From Pseudomonas nabeulensis (lineage in GTDB: Bacteria > Pseudomonadota > Gammaproteobacteria > Pseudomonadales > Pseudomonadaceae), in the NCBI RefSeq assembly GCF_004682045.1, contig NZ_QUZT01000029.1, positions 1 to 64,000 of the forward strand: a stretch of DNA of 64,000 nt, written 5' to 3'. The position numbers and the translations under genes were made by a program. Position 1 is the stretch's first letter, and each line of letters opens with the position of its first letter. Under the pieces are notes generated by a model. That model saw only the letters and a list, made by a program, of their open reading frames with translations. It made no database searches and was not told the DNA's origin. Of this stretch, positions 61,947-64,000 are shown piece after piece.

Positions 61947-62131
61947 TCAGGCGTATCACTAGATACAAAGGGAAATCTGTGGATCCTTATGATTGAGAGA
62001 GCCGCCACAAATACGGGGGCTAAGGTCAATCGGATCAAAAAGGCCCAACATGTGGTCGGGGCCGTCTGCCAACCCTGAAACAGCTCCCAAGCGAGAGGGA
62101 ATGGAGAGCTGATCAGAGCAAGCAGTCTCAA
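61937..62131 (-). CDS. possible small membrane protein
   Basis: A 64-residue frame with only a TTG start (RLLALISSPFPLAWELFQGW follows) and no clear ribosome site. It has a credible membrane segment (FLIRLTLAPVFVAALSII) and ends FVSSDTPDPA, its stop within a terminator. Composition looks protein-like, but expression is unproven. Confidence 0.35.
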   Translation of the reverse strand: MRLLALISSPFPLAWELFQGWQTAPTTCWAFLIRLTLAPVFVAALSIIRIHRFPFVSSDTPDPA

Positions 62132-62292
62132 TAATGCCTAAGTGCCACTACACAAGCAAGGGGCGATGACATTTAACCGGCCTATACGCCTAGAAGGATT
62201 ACCCAGCTCAGAGCGCAATCCGCCTGGTGCCGCTGTCTAATACAACCCCTCTAGGGTATCTTTCGCGCCTTATAGTCAATGAGAGGCCTGTA

Positions 62293-62532
62293 ATGAGGGT
62301 TAAGCGAACACTGGAAACCGATCAATTCGAGGCCCAAAGCGATCTTGGAAAAATCTACACAATCATCGAAGAAACGCAGCAGACCGGCAGCACCTCGAAA
62401 GGCACAACGGAGTGGGAGGACGGAGCAAAATCCTATCGCATCGTAGATAACGGTTACGCCAACAGACTTAGCGAGACGACATTCCACAACTCCCGGACTG
62501 GCGAAACCTTGATTCGCTCTTTGCGCGACTGA
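62293..62532 (+). CDS. small plus-strand prophage protein (79 aa)
   Basis: Starts MRVKRTLETDQFEAQSDLGK with GAGAGG ahead. Beta-rich and hydrophilic (KIYTIIEETQQTGSTSKG, SYRIVDNGYANRL), no known domain. It lies between Q and the holin, against the direction of the late genes, so it is probably transcribed in the lysogen. Confidence 0.65.
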   Translation: MRVKRTLETDQFEAQSDLGKIYTIIEETQQTGSTSKGTTEWEDGAKSYRIVDNGYANRLSETTFHNSRTGETLIRSLRD

Positions 62533-62591
62533 GTCGAAACTCAAACGTGAGCCGCTGAGCCTGCAGGCTGCGAAATCGACATCTAGAAACG

Positions 62592-62618
62592 AAAGAGCCC
62601 TGCACTGTGGCGGGGCTC
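62592..62618 (-). terminator. weak hairpin in the late leader
   Basis: GAGCCC and GGGCTC arms followed by TTTCGTTTC on the minus strand. The U-tract is imperfect. Confidence 0.5.
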
Positions 62619-62803
62619 AATAAGTCCTATCTTTCAGGGCCAGCTACGGCCGCTCATAGCGCCGCTCGTAAAACCGAATCTGATATGGAGGAAAACCGCT
62701 CAATCTCGTCTAATCTTTTCCGTTCAAACGTTCAAAAAGGTACTGAAAATTAACGGAATCTTTTCAATACCGAAGCATCAATACTCGGACAAGGAGAGTG
62801 ACT

Positions 62804-63106
62804 ATGCCCTCAGCAGAGCTATACATCATCGAGTACGTAATTCACGGTCAACATAAGTCATTCATCATCCGTGCTGGGCGGATGGACAATGCGGAGGCGT
62901 GGCACTGGGCATGCTGTGATGCCGGAATAGCCATAATTCCGAAGTTCGGTAGGGAGCGGATGCTGAAAATTAGCAAACCCCAGGCTGAGCGATACGGCAT
63001 GGAATCCGTGACGTGGCGACCGTCAGGCGCAGTGCCCTTTAATCCAAAGCCTTACTCGCCGCCGCCGATCAATGCATTACCGCCAGAACGCTCCAGCGGT
63101 CTATAA
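62804..63106 (+). CDS. DUF6555-like prophage protein
   Basis: A 100-aa protein starting MPSAELYIIEYVIHGQHKSF with AAGGAG seven bases ahead. The segment FIIRAGRMDNAEAWHWACCDAGIAIIPKFG matches small Pseudomonas proteins I know as DUF6555. The C-terminus is Pro-rich. Function unknown. Plus strand, between Q and the holin. Confidence 0.75.
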   Translation: MPSAELYIIEYVIHGQHKSFIIRAGRMDNAEAWHWACCDAGIAIIPKFGRERMLKISKPQAERYGMESVTWRPSGAVPFNPKPYSPPPINALPPERSSGL

Positions 63107-63125
63107 CAACGCAAAAGCCGGTCAT

Positions 63126-63152
63126 AAAAAAGCCCGACGCAATGGTCGGGCT
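63126..63152 (-). terminator. terminator after the Q gene
   Basis: AGCCCGAC-CATTGC-GTCGGGCT followed by TTTTTT on the minus strand, 75 bases beyond the Q stop. Confidence 0.85.
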
Positions 63153-63225
63153 CTCTATGTGGTGTCGCGCTTGAAAAGCTGAACACGTTGCCATGAAAAC
63201 AGGGCTATTCCGCGTGTGCAAGTTT

Positions 63226-63609
63226 TTACGCAGCTTCGATAAATTTCTCCAGTGAGCAGTCTATCCATCCGACGCCAGTCTTGATGATTTCCCTGGCCTT
63301 GGCTTCGCTCATGTCGTACTTGTTACCGATCCGCTTGGCGGGCCACTTGGCTGCGTAGTACAGCCAAACGAAATCACCCATCTCAGGCGCTCGCTTGCAA
63401 AGCCTGGCGACCGCGCCATCAACGGCGCTGGCCAGTTCATCCGTGATGACGTAGGACTTACTTGTCGATGGGATCATATCCCTCATGATCGCCCAGGATG
63501 GGGAGACATAGCTCGGGACGCCCATGCCATCCATGCGCCAGAAGCCCCACTGCTCAAGCATGTACTCGGTATCGCCCAGCGGCAGGCGTGCGGGTTTTCT
63601 AGTATTCAT
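63226..63609 (-). CDS. phage antitermination protein Q-like
   Basis: A 127-aa protein of the Q-like antiterminator group: LPLGDTEYMLEQWGFWRMDG, YVITDELASAVDGAVARLCKR and WPAKRIGNKYDMSEAKAREIIKTGVGWID. Such proteins load on RNA polymerase near the late promoter and let it pass terminators into lysis and structural genes. The four hairpins downstream and the late operon that follows fit this role. It overlaps the upstream 95-aa gene by four bases. Confidence 0.85.
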   Translation of the reverse strand: MNTRKPARLPLGDTEYMLEQWGFWRMDGMGVPSYVSPSWAIMRDMIPSTSKSYVITDELASAVDGAVARLCKRAPEMGDFVWLYYAAKWPAKRIGNKYDMSEAKAREIIKTGVGWIDCSLEKFIEAA

Positions 63610-63893
63610 GCGGCTTTCCTCGGATCTGGATCACTCAGGCCAAACAGGTCACGCAGCAACCGGTCAGCAGGTTTGTTCTTTGCATTGCCCTCGATCAGCC
63701 AGCGCTGACCAAAATCGTGGAAGCCGATCTGAGCCCGACTGCCGTGCCAACTGGCGACCATATCCAGCAGGTAAGCCAGCGCACTCGGCCCGCCGACTTT
63801 GACCTTGGCCAACTCCTCACCGGCGATCTTCAGAAAGCGCCGCTCTAGGTCGCTCATGCTTTTGCGCGGCAATGCCGCCGTGACGTTACCCAT
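63606..63893 (-). CDS. phage protein upstream of Q (95 aa)
   Basis: Starts MGNVTAALPRKSMSDLERRF with GGGGAGGAAG ahead. Helical N-terminal half, then ALAYLLDMVASWHGSRAQIGFHDFG and a C-terminal RLLRDLFGLSDPDPRKAA. No family recognised. Coupled to Q by a four-base overlap and overlapped itself by the gene upstream. Confidence 0.7.
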   Translation of the reverse strand: MGNVTAALPRKSMSDLERRFLKIAGEELAKVKVGGPSALAYLLDMVASWHGSRAQIGFHDFGQRWLIEGNAKNKPADRLLRDLFGLSDPDPRKAA

Positions 63894-64000
63894 GGTTCTT
63901 CCTCCCCTTGTACTGATCGGCGAAGGGGCGGTTGATCTCCACCTCTTCCTGGGTGGGCTCGCGGCCTGCAAAATTGACGAATCGGGCAAACTTGCCCTGC
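63886..64000 (-). CDS. C-terminus of a phage early protein (cut by window)
   Basis: The last 37 codons of a gene running in from beyond the window (GKFARFVNFAGREPTQEEVE, then INRPFADQYKGRKNHG, stop TAA at 63886-63888). The eight-base overlap with the next start supports a real gene. Too little is visible to name it. Confidence 0.6.
   Translation of the reverse strand, partial: QGKFARFVNFAGREPTQEEVEINRPFADQYKGRKNHG

Larger units (their letters stand above)
61635..62292. other. leader region upstream of the holin
   Basis: This 658-base stretch holds two strong minus-strand terminators (61718-61746, 61923-61946) and one doubtful small frame (61937-62131). No other gene was supported. It fits the leader that a Q protein must antiterminate. 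Confidence 0.55.
38090..64000. mobile_element. lambdoid/HK97-type siphophage prophage (partial)
   Basis: From the end of ssrA to the window edge almost all genes are phage genes: Q-type antiterminator, lambda-type holin and spanins, HNH, terminases, portal, protease, HK97 capsid, connectors, tail tube, tape measure, fibre and endolysin, in normal late order on the minus strand. Late genes end next to ssrA, so integrase, repressor and replication genes should lie beyond 64 kb. The structural genes are intact. Several cargo genes are on the plus strand or break the order. Confidence 0.93.

Noticed and set aside
38090..64000. CRISPR array or retron within the prophage
   Set aside because: Scanned for evenly spaced direct repeats and for reverse transcriptase motifs; none seen. 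The repeated hairpins are dispersed gene junctions, not an array.

Overview
The window is a Pseudomonas chromosome segment, most likely from the P. fluorescens group. This rests on the gene order rpsO-pnp, metY-rimP-nusA-infB-rbfA-truB and rlmE-ftsH-folP-glmM-tpiA-secG-tRNA-Leu, on Pseudomonas-type REP palindromes, on the high G+C coding style, and on an ssrA with a Pseudomonas-like tag. No species can be named from the sequence alone.

Region 1 (1-37.7 kb) is core genome. Bases 1-15.3 kb are minus-strand operons for translation, RNA turnover, initiator tRNA, tRNA-Leu, protein secretion, cell-wall and folate precursors, and the FtsH protease. Then come rlmE diverging from yhbY, a DUF4149-type membrane protein, greA-carB-carA, dapB, and the heat-shock set dnaJ-dnaK-grpE. 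Two clear sigma-32 promoters serve the heat-shock genes, and a LexA-type box precedes the divergent recN. Fur and BamE diverge next, followed by rnfH-ratA, smpB and a lactate cluster (lldR, lldP and a FAD/Fe-S D-lactate dehydrogenase). No lldD lies between lldP and the dehydrogenase. A small exported protein and the tmRNA gene ssrA close the core part.

Region 2 (about 38.1-64 kb, running off the end) is a prophage that begins exactly at the 3' end of ssrA. Its late genes run on the minus strand toward ssrA. From upstream to downstream they are a partial early gene, a 95-aa protein, a Q-type antiterminator, a terminator-rich leader with small plus-strand genes, a lambda-type holin, a nested Rz/Rz1 spanin pair, small genes, HNH nuclease, terminases, portal, protease, HK97 capsid, connectors, tail tube, and a lambda-like G/GT frameshift pair. 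These are followed by a lipoprotein moron, a very long tape measure, a compact tail tip with an Asp-box fibre, DUF4376, DUF1353, and a lambda R-type endolysin. An amputated second spanin lies next to ssrA. Integrase and early control genes must lie beyond 64 kb.

The most unusual material is in the prophage: a plus-strand cargo pair beside ssrA that includes a PD-(D/E)XK-like protein; a TagO/VasI-like lipoprotein inside the tail operon; a recurring 'terminator hairpin plus CTGGAG ribosome-binding site' junction, one copy of which has lost its downstream gene; tandem terminators between Q and the lysis genes; and two spanin loci, one broken. I found no CRISPR array, insertion sequence, rRNA or obviously new multi-gene system. 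The best candidates for undescribed biology are the prophage cargo genes.
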